Origin: Burkholderiales bacterium
GTDB lineage: Bacteria; Pseudomonadota; Gammaproteobacteria; Burkholderiales; SG8-41
Reading direction: 5' to 3'
Assembly (NCBI GenBank): GCA_036262035.1
Contig: DATAJS010000015.1
Coordinates: 124,001-188,000 of the forward strand
DNA length: 64,000 nt
Shown: positions 34,012 through 42,042 of the stretch, in pieces
Position numbering within the stretch: position 1 is the first letter of the stretch
Layout: each line of letters begins with the position of its first letter
Notes under the pieces: model-generated
The model's database searches: none
What the model was told of the DNA's origin: nothing
What the model saw: only the letters and a program-made list of their open reading frames with translations
Program-made: the position numbers and the translations under genes

Positions 34012-36624
34012 CTAGCCCGGACCGGGTGGAGGCGCGTCGCAGAGCTCGAGGCACGCCTCCCACGGCACCGGGGTGCTGTAGAAATAACCCTGGATCTCGT
34101 CGCAGCCGAGCGAGCGCAGGAGCTCGTGCTGCGCGGCAGTCTCCACGCCTTCGGCGACGACCGACAGGTCGAGCGCGTGCGCGAGCGAGATGATGGTCGA
34201 GACGATCGTCATGCTTTGCTGTTCTTCGGTCATCGTCATGATGAACGCGCGGTCGATCTTGAGCGAATCGACGGCGAGCTTGGCGAGATAGCTCAACGAC
34301 GAATAGCCGGTCCCGAAGTCGTCGATAGCAAAATGCACGCCCAGCTCGCGCAGCTCGCGCAGCTTCCGGCTGTTCTCGCCGATGCTTTCCATCAGGATGG
34401 TCTCGGTGAGCTCGAGCTCGAGGCCGTGGTGGGCGCCCGGGCTGTCCGCGAGCGCGCGTGCGACCACGTCCACGAAATCGCTGCGGCGAAGCTGGATCGC
34501 CGAGACGTTCACCGCGACGCGCGGCGTGTAGCGACCCGTCGCGGCGCGGCTCTTCCAGTCGTCGAGCGCTTTTTCCAGCGCCCAGCGGCCGACGTCGAGG
34601 ATGAGTCCGGTCTCTTCGAGCAGCGGGATGAAGCGCATCGGCGGCACGAGCCCGTGCTCGGGATCCTCCCAGCGGATCAGCGCTTCGACGCCGCTGACCT
34701 GCCCGGTCGCAAGATGCAGCTTGGGCTGGTAGTGCAGCGTGAACTCGTTCTTCTCGAGCGCGCGGCGCATCTTGTGCTCGAGCGTGAGCTTTTCGGCGAC
34801 GCGCGCGTTCATCGCGGGCTCGTAGAAGAGGAACGGCTCGCTGCGCAGCTTCGCCTGCTTGAGCGCTGCTTCGGCGTTGGCGAGCAGGCTGTCGGCGCTC
34901 GCGCCGTCGGCGGGGAAGAACGCGATGCCGACCGAGATGTCGACCCGGAGCTCGTGATCGCCGACGAGGTACGGCTGGGCGAGCGTCGGCGCCGACTCCT
35001 TGATCATGTGCGCGACGTCCGAAGGCTGCACGCCGAGGAGAAAGCCGCCGAAGTAGTCGGCCGACAGCCGCGCGGTCTCCGCGAGACCGGTCCATTCCGC
35101 AGAGACGCGCGCGGCGATGCGGCGGAGCAGCCCGTCGCCGACATCGCGGCCGTAGGTGTCGTTGATGCCGCGGAAGCGCTTCACGTCCCACACCAGCACG
35201 GCGATGCCGCCGTCGTCGCGGCGCACGCCCTGTATCGCACGCTCGAGGCGGTCGCGCAGGAGCTGCCGGTTCGCGATGCCGGTGACCGGGTCGTGCCACG
35301 CGAGGTAGTACAGCCTCTGCTCGGCGTCGATGTGCTCGAGCGCGAAAGAGACGTCCGCGGCGAGCTCCATCAGCAGCTTCACCTCGTCGTGCGTGAAGAC
35401 GTTGGTCTGCGTCGCGTACAGCGTGAAGTTGCCCGCGACCACGCCGCCGACCTTGAGCGGCAGGATGACGAGCGAGCGGTAGCCGCGCTCTGCCGCCTCG
35501 GCGAGACGCTGCGGCAGGTCGGATTCGGCCGCGATGTCGTTGACGATCGCCGGCTTGGCCGAGGTCAGCATGCGCTCGAGGTGGCCGCCGGCTTCCGGCA
35601 TGCCGTGGACGACGATCGGGTTGTTGGCGGTGTCCTCGTACTGCAGCAGTCCCGCGCTCGCGACCGGATGGATCTCGCCGCTCGCGCGGTCGAGCATGCC
35701 GATCCACGCCAGGCCGAAGCCGCCGTCGTCGATCGCGATGCGGCACGCTTCGTAGAGCAGCTTCTGGGTGTCTCGGATGCGCACGATCGCGGCGTTGATG
35801 CCCGAGAGCACGGCGTGGATGCGGTTGAGGCGCTCGATCTTCTCGTCCTGGAGCTTCTGCTCGGTGATGTCGAGCCCGATTGCGCCGACCATCGCCGGAC
35901 GCCCTTGGGCGTCGGGGATCGGGAAATGATTCGAGAGCCACCATCTCAGCGTGTCGCCTTCGCCGCGGCGGACCGTTCGGCGGAGCGGCTGGTTGGTCGC
36001 GATCACCTGCTCGTGCACCGCCTTGAGCTCGGCGACCTGCACGGGATCCCAGACCTGCGTGTACGGCCTGCCGAGCACGTCCCGCGCGTCGAGGCCGTGC
36101 GCTTCTTCCCACACTTCGTTCACGTAGGTGTAGCGCCCGTCGAGGTCGCGGATCGAAGCGCGCGCCGGCAGGTGCTGCATGAAGGAGCGGAAGCGCGTCT
36201 CGCTCGAGCGCAGCTCCGCCTGCGCGTGCAGCTTGTCACGGCGCTCGCGCGCTTCGTTGAGCGCGCGCCTGACCACCGGACCGAGCCGGTTGAGCTTGTC
36301 CTTGAGGACGTAATCGGTCGCGCCGGCCTTCATCGCTTCGACCGCGCGCTCCTCACCGATCGTGCCGGACACGAATACGAACGGAATGTCGGCCGCGCGC
36401 TCCTGCGCGAGGCCCAGCGCCGTGAACCCGTCGAGGTCCGTCGGCATGCTGAAGTCCGAAAGAATGAGATCGGGCGCGAACGTGGCGAGCGCCTCGGTGA
36501 AGCTCGCCCTCGTGTACACCCGCTTCGATTCGAACTTAAGCCCCGCACGCCTAAGCTCGTGCTCGCACAACTCCGCGTCGAGTGGCTGATCCTCGACGAA
36601 GAGGACCCTCACTAGGCTGTCCAT
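34012..36624 (-). CDS. REC-PAS-GAF-GGDEF-EAL c-di-GMP phosphodiesterase, paralog
   Basis: An 870-residue protein with the same layout as the gene at 29208: receiver (acceptor in LILSDFSMP, Lys in YVLKDK), PAS (~130-250), GAF (~270-420), GGDEF-like (~425-590) and EAL (~600-860). The GGDEF signature is degenerate (SADYF). The EAL domain is complete (VEALIRWEDP, VNVSAIQL, ELTETILM, AIDDFGTGYSSLSYLAKL, LKIDRAFI). ATG 36624 follows GGGAGAGAGG; Met at 36639 is an alternative. It is probably co-transcribed with the CHASE8-like kinase and its regulator downstream, which could feed phosphate to its receiver. Confidence 0.93.
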   Translation of the reverse strand: MDSLVRVLFVEDQPLDAELCEHELRRAGLKFESKRVYTRASFTEALATFAPDLILSDFSMPTDLDGFTALGLAQERAADIPFVFVSGTIGEERAVEAMKAGATDYVLKDKLNRLGPVVRRALNEARERRDKLHAQAELRSSETRFRSFMQHLPARASIRDLDGRYTYVNEVWEEAHGLDARDVLGRPYTQVWDPVQVAELKAVHEQVIATNQPLRRTVRRGEGDTLRWWLSNHFPIPDAQGRPAMVGAIGLDITEQKLQDEKIERLNRIHAVLSGINAAIVRIRDTQKLLYEACRIAIDDGGFGLAWIGMLDRASGEIHPVASAGLLQYEDTANNPIVVHGMPEAGGHLERMLTSAKPAIVNDIAAESDLPQRLAEAAERGYRSLVILPLKVGGVVAGNFTLYATQTNVFTHDEVKLLMELAADVSFALEHIDAEQRLYYLAWHDPVTGIANRQLLRDRLERAIQGVRRDDGGIAVLVWDVKRFRGINDTYGRDVGDGLLRRIAARVSAEWTGLAETARLSADYFGGFLLGVQPSDVAHMIKESAPTLAQPYLVGDHELRVDISVGIAFFPADGASADSLLANAEAALKQAKLRSEPFLFYEPAMNARVAEKLTLEHKMRRALEKNEFTLHYQPKLHLATGQVSGVEALIRWEDPEHGLVPPMRFIPLLEETGLILDVGRWALEKALDDWKSRAATGRYTPRVAVNVSAIQLRRSDFVDVVARALADSPGAHHGLELELTETILMESIGENSRKLRELRELGVHFAIDDFGTGYSSLSYLAKLAVDSLKIDRAFIMTMTEEQQSMTIVSTIISLAHALDLSVVAEGVETAAQHELLRSLGCDEIQGYFYSTPVPWEACLELCDAPPPGPG

Positions 36625-37209
36625 GCCTCTCTCCCACACACCGGCGCAGTACGGTCTGCGCCCGGCCCCTGTTTCCCGAACCCGTATGACTGCTTATGTT
36701 TGTGCCCGCCGGGTCAGGGGGCTTGTGCGTCCTGGCGCTTTACGGGTGTTCTTGGTGCGCGCAGGCCTTTTGTGGCTTAGCCGATGCAGTTTCATGACGC
36801 AAACATACATTTTGTGTACCTCCCCCGGCGCGGTGTGAGAAATTTCACGGTTTGGCCGCCGAAGGGCCTTGCTTGTAGGGTTTTGCCCGGTAGCGCATGG
36901 GAAAGTGTTCCTCATCGCACCGGTTTTTCGCGGGTCGAATGCGCGCCAGGTATGCAATTCCGCTATGGCTGGTTGGACCGGGTGCGGCGCCGCCAGGATG
37001 TCCGTGCAGGCGGCTCTGAAGCCCGCAACGTGAACGGGTCGACTCTTCCGCAAACGGGTCCCGCCACCTACAATTCACGGTCTTTTCACTCGCGTAACGG
37101 CGGCGCTTCCCGCGCCGTTGACATGCCCCGCGGGCTCGCATGAGACGCCCGCCCTCCACGAGGGGCGCCGGGGCTACGCCTGCCGCACACGTTTCCTAGG
37201 GGGAGAAGC
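36625..37209. other. Long divergent intergenic region
   Basis: 585 bp with no supported gene between two divergent signalling units. The part at 36690-36860 is less GC-rich than the surroundings, includes GTGAGAAATTTCAC (36835-36848), and is the likely promoter zone for the leftward gene. TTGACA at 37118-37123 could be a -35 for the stressosome operon, with only a poor -10 (ATGAGA) 17 bp later. A GGGGGAG ribosome site precedes the rsbR start. Confidence 0.5.
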
Positions 37210-38091
37210 ATGAGTTCGACCGCATCGAGCACCCTCGTCAAGGCGCTCAACAAGAACGAGGCGAAGACCGTCGCGGACTGGGTCAGGAGCCAGCAGTCGT
37301 CGCACACCTACCGTCCGGACCTGATCCGGGAAAACGAGCTCACCCAGCAGTCGACCGAGTTCCTGCGCACCCTGGTGCAGACGCTGCAGAATGCGTCCAG
37401 CGACGACGTCGTGACGGCGGAATGGAGCGAGGTGCGCGATTTCCTCGCCGGCGTGTCGCACGCGCGCGCGCAGCAGGGCTTCAGCCCGTCCGAGACCGCC
37501 ACCTTCGTCTTCTCGCTGAAGGAGCCGCTGTTCAAGCTGCTGCGCGACGAGATCAAGGACGCGGGCGCGCTCGCCGACGCGATGTGGTCGGTCACCGAGC
37601 TCATCGACAAGCTCGGCCTGCATACCACCGAGGTCTACCAGAAGACGCGCGAGGCGGTGATCGTGCGCCAGCAGCGCGAGCTCCTCGAGCTCTCGACGCC
37701 GGTGGTGCAGCTCTGGGACGACATCCTCGCGCTGCCGCTCGTCGGCACGCTCGACAGCGCGCGCGCCCAGGTCGTCATGGAGACGCTCCTGCAGAAGATC
37801 GTCGAGACCGAGGCCGCGATCGCGATCATCGACATCACCGGCGTGCCGACCGTCGATACGCTGGTCGCGCAGCACCTGCTGAAGACGATCGCCGCGACGC
37901 GCCTCATGGGCGCGGACTGCATCATCAGCGGCATACGCCCGCAGATCGCGCAGACGATCGTGCACCTCGGCGTCGACCTCGGCGAGGTCGTCACCAAGGC
38001 CACGCTGGCCGACGCCTTCGCGGTCGCGCTCAAGCGCACCGGCGCGCGTATCGCGCACGGCGACGCTTCCCCGGCCGCGAAGCGCGACTAA
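37210..38091 (+). CDS. rsbR: Stressosome scaffold/sensor RsbR (N-terminal globin-like, C-terminal STAS)
   Basis: A 293-residue protein. Residues ~1-170 are an all-helical non-haem globin-like sensor domain; residues ~175-285 are the STAS domain that builds the stressosome shell. Two threonines match the RsbT-phosphorylated sites of Bacillus RsbRA: T217 (DITGVPTVDT) and T249 (IRPQIAQTIV). The ribosome site GGGGGAG precedes the ATG. It heads an operon with rsbS, rsbT and an rsbX-like gene, the canonical stressosome order. The signal it senses is unknown. Confidence 0.93.
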   Translation: MSSTASSTLVKALNKNEAKTVADWVRSQQSSHTYRPDLIRENELTQQSTEFLRTLVQTLQNASSDDVVTAEWSEVRDFLAGVSHARAQQGFSPSETATFVFSLKEPLFKLLRDEIKDAGALADAMWSVTELIDKLGLHTTEVYQKTREAVIVRQQRELLELSTPVVQLWDDILALPLVGTLDSARAQVVMETLLQKIVETEAAIAIIDITGVPTVDTLVAQHLLKTIAATRLMGADCIISGIRPQIAQTIVHLGVDLGEVVTKATLADAFAVALKRTGARIAHGDASPAAKRD

Positions 38092-38133
38092 CCCTTCACC
38101 CTTCACCCTTCACCCTTCACCCTTCACCCTTCA
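38092..38133 (+). repeat. Heptanucleotide tandem repeat (CCCTTCA)x6
   Basis: Six perfect copies of CCCTTCA start right after the rsbR stop and end four bases before the rsbS ATG. They occupy the place of the rsbS ribosome site, and none is visible. Copy-number change by slippage would alter rsbR-rsbS spacing. Confidence 0.95.
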
Positions 38134-38137
38134 CGCC

Positions 38138-38503
38138 ATGGAGCGCATCCCCATACTCAAGATGGGCAAGTTCCTGCTCGTCACGATCCAGGTCGACATG
38201 CACGACCGGCTCGCGCTCAACCTGCAGGACGACCTCACGAACAAGATCGCCGCCGAGCGCGCGCACGGCGTGCTGATCGACATCTCCTCGCTCGACATGG
38301 TCGATTCGTTCATCGGCCGCATGATCGCCAACATCGCGGGCATGGCGCGCGTGCTCGACGCGGAGACCGTCGTCGTCGGCATGCAGCCTTCGGTCGCCAT
38401 CACGCTGGTCGAGCTGGGCCTGCCGCTGCAGGGCGTGCACACCGCGCTCAACGTCGAAAAAGGCATGGCGCTTCTGGAACGCCGCGTCGGCGAGCGACTG
38501 TAA
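38138..38503 (+). CDS. rsbS: Stressosome STAS protein RsbS
   Basis: A 121-residue single STAS domain. It matches RsbS along its length: RIPILKMGKFLLVTIQVDMH, then LIDISSLDMVDSFIGRMI, where S57 corresponds to the serine phosphorylated by RsbT (S59 in B. subtilis), and VVGMQPSVAITLVELGLPL. RsbS and RsbR form the mixed shell that holds RsbT until stress. It has no visible ribosome site; the six-copy CCCTTCA repeat sits directly upstream. Confidence 0.95.
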   Translation: MERIPILKMGKFLLVTIQVDMHDRLALNLQDDLTNKIAAERAHGVLIDISSLDMVDSFIGRMIANIAGMARVLDAETVVVGMQPSVAITLVELGLPLQGVHTALNVEKGMALLERRVGERL

Positions 38504-38510
38504 CGATTCG

Positions 38511-38912
38511 ATGACGCCACCTCCGACCACGCTGCCGATACGCACGTCCGAAGACATCGTGCGCATGCGGCAGGCGGTGCGCGAGCGCGCGGTCTCCCAG
38601 GGCTTTTCACTCGTCGACCAGACCAAGATCGTGACTGCCGCGAGCGAGCTCGCGCGCAACACGCTCGACTACGGCGGCGGGGGGGACGTGGAGGTCACGG
38701 TCCTCGCCAACGGCTCGCGGTCGGGGCTGCGCCTGTCGTTCGTCGACCACGGTCCGGGCATCGCGGACATCGCCACCGCGCTGCGCGACGGCTACACCTC
38801 CGGCAACGGTCTCGGCCTGGGGCTGGGCGGCGCCAAACGCCTGTCGAGCGAGTTCGCCATCGATTCGAAGCCGGGGCAGGGCACGCGCGTCACGATCACC
38901 CGATGGAAGTGA
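38511..38912 (+). CDS. rsbT: Switch serine/threonine kinase RsbT
   Basis: A 133-residue GHKL-fold kinase. N box: VTAASELARNTLDYGGGG; G1: FVDHGPGI; G2: GNGLGLGLGGAKRL. It should phosphorylate RsbS and RsbR and then leave the complex to act on a downstream partner. In Bacillus that partner is the phosphatase RsbU, absent here. The gene lies 7 bases after rsbS and overlaps the next gene by 10 bases. Confidence 0.94.
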   Translation: MTPPPTTLPIRTSEDIVRMRQAVRERAVSQGFSLVDQTKIVTAASELARNTLDYGGGGDVEVTVLANGSRSGLRLSFVDHGPGIADIATALRDGYTSGNGLGLGLGGAKRLSSEFAIDSKPGQGTRVTITRWK

Positions 38913-39919
38913 TGCGCCAGCTCGCGCTGCCGGTCGAGGATCAGAGCCACGTTTCCGAAGCGCGCCGCCACGCCGTGGCGATGGCGCGCAACCTCGGGTT
39001 CTCCGAGGAGCGCGCGGGGGCGGTCGCGATCGTCGTCACCGAAGCCGCGACCAACATCGTCAAGCACGCGACGCGAGGCGCGATCCTCGTGCAGCCGGTG
39101 GCTGCGAACGGCACGCGCGGCCTCGAGATCGTCGCGATCGATCGCGGACCCGGCATCTCCAACCTCGCGGTGAGCCTGCGCGACGGCCATTCCACCGCGG
39201 GCAGCGCCGGCATCGGTCTGGGCGCGCTCGCCCGCCTGTCCAGCGACTTTGACGTATATTCGCAGGCGGGTGGAGGAACGACGGTGCGCTGCGTGTTCTG
39301 GCCCGCGGATCCGCCACAGGCGAGCAACGAGATCGAGAGCGGCGTGGTGTCGGTCCCCATGAAAGGCGAGACGGTTTCGGGCGACGACTGGTCGCTGCAC
39401 GGGCTGCGCGGGCGCTATGTGCTCTTCGTGGTCGACGGGCTCGGTCACGGCCCCGAGGCGGCCGATGCGGCCGCGGCGGCCAAGAGCGTGATCGAGCGCA
39501 ACATCGCCCGTCCGCCCGCCGAGCAGATGCACGCGGCCCATGCGGCGCTGCGCGCGACGCGCGGCGCAGCCGCGGCGATCGTCGAGCTCAAGCCCGCGAG
39601 CGAGGTCGGCACTTTCTGCGGCATCGGCAACATCGGCTGCTTCGTGCGCGCCGGGGGCAAGACGCGCAGTCTCGCTTCCCACAACGGCATCCTCGGACAC
39701 CAGATGCGCCACGTGCAGGAATTCAGCTTTCCCTTTCCGCCGCGCGCGCTGCTCTACGCGTACTCCGACGGCATGACCTCGCGCTGGGATCCCGCCGCTT
39801 ACGCCGGCCTCGAAGCGCGCCACCCCGCGCTCATCGCCGCGACGCTCTACCGCGACCACAACCGCGGCCGCGACGACACCACGATCGCGGTGCTGCGCAA
39901 CCTGCGGGCGGCCGCTTGA
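38903..39919 (+). CDS. GHKL kinase domain fused to RsbX-like PP2C phosphatase
   Basis: A 338-residue fusion. Residues ~1-140 are a second RsbT/RsbW-type kinase domain (VVTEAATNIVKHA, IDRGPGI, GIGLGALARLSSDF). Residues ~150-335 are a compact PP2C/SpoIIE phosphatase with metal-binding acids in GDDW, VVDGLGHGPEA, YSDGMTSRW and GRDDTTIAVLR, like RsbX, which resets RsbS and RsbR. A kinase and the opposing phosphatase in one chain would make it a bifunctional switch. ATG 38903 overlaps rsbT; ATG 38909 is an alternative. Confidence 0.9.
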   Translation: MEVMRQLALPVEDQSHVSEARRHAVAMARNLGFSEERAGAVAIVVTEAATNIVKHATRGAILVQPVAANGTRGLEIVAIDRGPGISNLAVSLRDGHSTAGSAGIGLGALARLSSDFDVYSQAGGGTTVRCVFWPADPPQASNEIESGVVSVPMKGETVSGDDWSLHGLRGRYVLFVVDGLGHGPEAADAAAAAKSVIERNIARPPAEQMHAAHAALRATRGAAAAIVELKPASEVGTFCGIGNIGCFVRAGGKTRSLASHNGILGHQMRHVQEFSFPFPPRALLYAYSDGMTSRWDPAAYAGLEARHPALIAATLYRDHNRGRDDTTIAVLRNLRAAA

Positions 39920-42042
39920 GCACGCGCGTCCTCAACGTCGCGATCGATTTCGAGCAGGACATCGTCTCGATGCGCCAGCGCGCGCGCCAGATCGCGGGCC
40001 TGCTCGGCTTCGACAACCAGGACCAGGTGCGCATCGCCACCGCGGTGTCGGAGATCGCGCGCAACGCCTATCGCTACGCCGGGCGCGGCACCGCCGAGTT
40101 CGCGCTCGAAGGGTCGACCGCGCCGCAGCTGCTCATCGTGCGCGTCTCCGACCGCGGTCCCGGCATCCCGCACCTGCCGGCGATCCTCGACGGGCAGTAC
40201 CGCTCCAGCACCGGCATGGGCCTGGGCATCGTCGGCGCGCGGCGGCTCATGGACCAGTTCGACATCACCTCCACGCCCGGCCAGGGCACCGAGGTGGTGC
40301 TCAAGAAGATGCTGCCGGCGGGCTCGCGCTACCTCGGTCTGCTGGAGCTCTCGCGCATCGCCGAGGTGCTCGCGGTGAACAATCCCGAGACCCCGCTGCA
40401 GGAGGTCGAGCACCAGAACCGCGAGCTGCTGCGTGCGCTCGACGAGCTGCGCGAGCGCCAGGACGACCTCGAGCGCCTCAACCGCGAGCTCGAGGACACC
40501 AACCGCGGCGTGGTCGCGCTCTACGCCGAGCTCGACGAGAAAGCCGCGCACCTGCGGCGCGCCGACGAGATGAAGTCGCGCTTTCTCTCGAACATGAGCC
40601 ACGAGTTCCGCACGCCGCTGAACTCGATACGGGCGCTTGCGCGGCTGCTGCTCGACCGCACCGACGGGCCGCTCACCGGCGAGCAGGAAAAGCAGGTCGG
40701 CTTCGTCAGGAAAGCCGCCGAAGACCTCACGCAGCTCGTCGACGATCTGCTGGACCTCGCCAAGATCGAGGCGGGCAAGGTCGTCGTGCAGCCCACCGAC
40801 TGGTCGGTGGGCGAGCTCTTCAGCGCGCTGCGCGGCATGCTGCGGCCGCTGCTGGTCAGCGAGTCGGTGCAGTTGCGCTTCGACGAGGCGGACGACGTGC
40901 CGATGCTGCACACCGACGAGGCGAAGGTGTCGCAGATCCTGCGCAACTTCATCTCCAACGCGCTCAAGTTCACCGAGCGCGGCGAGGTGCGCGTGTCGGC
41001 CGCGGTCGACGAGAGCGGCCAGCGTATCACGTTCTCGGTCGCAGACACCGGCATCGGCATCGCGCCCGAAGACCAGGCGCTCGTCTTCGAGGAGTTCACG
41101 CAGATCCAGGGGCCGCTGCAGCGCAAGGTCAAAGGCACCGGCCTCGGACTCCCGCTGTGCCGCAACCTCGCCACGCTGCTCGGCGGCACGGTGGGCGTCA
41201 CCAGCGAGCGCGGCCTCGGCTCGACGTTCGGCGTGACCGTGCCGGTGCGCTACGGTCCGCCCGACCAGGCGCCGGATGTCGAGCCGACGAAGGAGATCGA
41301 CGCGACGCGCGTGCGCGTGCTCGTGGTCGAGGACGACGAGAACGCGCAGCTCGTCTATGACAAAGTCCTGCGCGACACAGCGTACCAGATCGTCTCGGCG
41401 CGCACGTTGCGCCAGGCCCGCGGCGCCCTTGCGCACGAGCCGCCCGCCGCGATCGTCCTCGACCTCGTGCTGAAGGGCGAGCAGGCGTGGCAATGGCTCT
41501 CCGAGCTCAAGCGCAATCCGGGCACGCGCGACATCCCGGTGATCGTCGTGTCCACGACCGAGGACCAGCGCAAGGCTTTCGCGCTCGGCGCGGAAGCGTA
41601 TCTGGTCAAGCCGATCGCGCCCGAAGCGCTGCTCAGGGAGCTCGATACCTACACCCGCAGCCGCGTGCTGCTCATCGACGACGACGCGGCATGGCGCTAC
41701 ACGATGCGCAAGATGCTCAACAACGCGCGCCACAGCGTCATCGAGGCCGCGGACGGCGGCAGCGGTCTCACGAGCGCGGTCGCCGCGCATCCGCAGGTCA
41801 TCGTGCTCGACTTAGGCCTCCCCGATATCGCGGGTGAGGAAGTGCTCCAGCGTCTCGCCGACGATCCCGCGACCCGCGACATCCCGGTCGTGGTCGCGAC
41901 CTCGCGCGATCTCACGCCCGGCGAGCACGCGGCGCTCGCGAGCCGCGCCAGGGCGGTGCTCAACAAGCGCGACTGGGAAAGCGAGCTCGTGCCGCGCCTC
42001 ACCGCAATTCTGGACGACGCGGCGACGGAGGCGCGCGCATGA
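39916..42042 (+). CDS. Hybrid histidine kinase with N-terminal RsbT-like domain and two receivers
   Basis: A 708-residue protein starting with TTG inside the previous stop. Residues ~1-137 are an RsbT-like GHKL domain (ATAVSEIARNAYRYAGRG, VSDRGPGI, GMGLGIVGARRLM). A coiled coil leads to HisKA (NMSHEFRTPLNSI, H229) and a full ATPase (~330-450; SNALKFTERG, ADTGIGI, GTGLGLPL). Two receivers follow: ~457-575 (D516, K565) and ~578-700 (D632). The RsbT-like head offers a direct link from the stressosome to a phosphorelay. It overlaps the next hybrid kinase by 4 bases. Confidence 0.92.
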   Translation: MSTRVLNVAIDFEQDIVSMRQRARQIAGLLGFDNQDQVRIATAVSEIARNAYRYAGRGTAEFALEGSTAPQLLIVRVSDRGPGIPHLPAILDGQYRSSTGMGLGIVGARRLMDQFDITSTPGQGTEVVLKKMLPAGSRYLGLLELSRIAEVLAVNNPETPLQEVEHQNRELLRALDELRERQDDLERLNRELEDTNRGVVALYAELDEKAAHLRRADEMKSRFLSNMSHEFRTPLNSIRALARLLLDRTDGPLTGEQEKQVGFVRKAAEDLTQLVDDLLDLAKIEAGKVVVQPTDWSVGELFSALRGMLRPLLVSESVQLRFDEADDVPMLHTDEAKVSQILRNFISNALKFTERGEVRVSAAVDESGQRITFSVADTGIGIAPEDQALVFEEFTQIQGPLQRKVKGTGLGLPLCRNLATLLGGTVGVTSERGLGSTFGVTVPVRYGPPDQAPDVEPTKEIDATRVRVLVVEDDENAQLVYDKVLRDTAYQIVSARTLRQARGALAHEPPAAIVLDLVLKGEQAWQWLSELKRNPGTRDIPVIVVSTTEDQRKAFALGAEAYLVKPIAPEALLRELDTYTRSRVLLIDDDAAWRYTMRKMLNNARHSVIEAADGGSGLTSAVAAHPQVIVLDLGLPDIAGEEVLQRLADDPATRDIPVVVATSRDLTPGEHAALASRARAVLNKRDWESELVPRLTAILDDAATEARA

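Noticed and set aside
32435-36112. One 1225-codon minus-strand protein joining a kinase to upstream sequence
   Set aside because: Only the part from Met at 33979 is real kinase. Upstream residues are the shadow of the REC-PAS-GAF-GGDEF-EAL gene.
36784-37143. A plus-strand ORF in the gap before rsbR
   Set aside because: No ribosome site, atypical codon use and overlapping frames of similar length on the other strand; no motif recognised.
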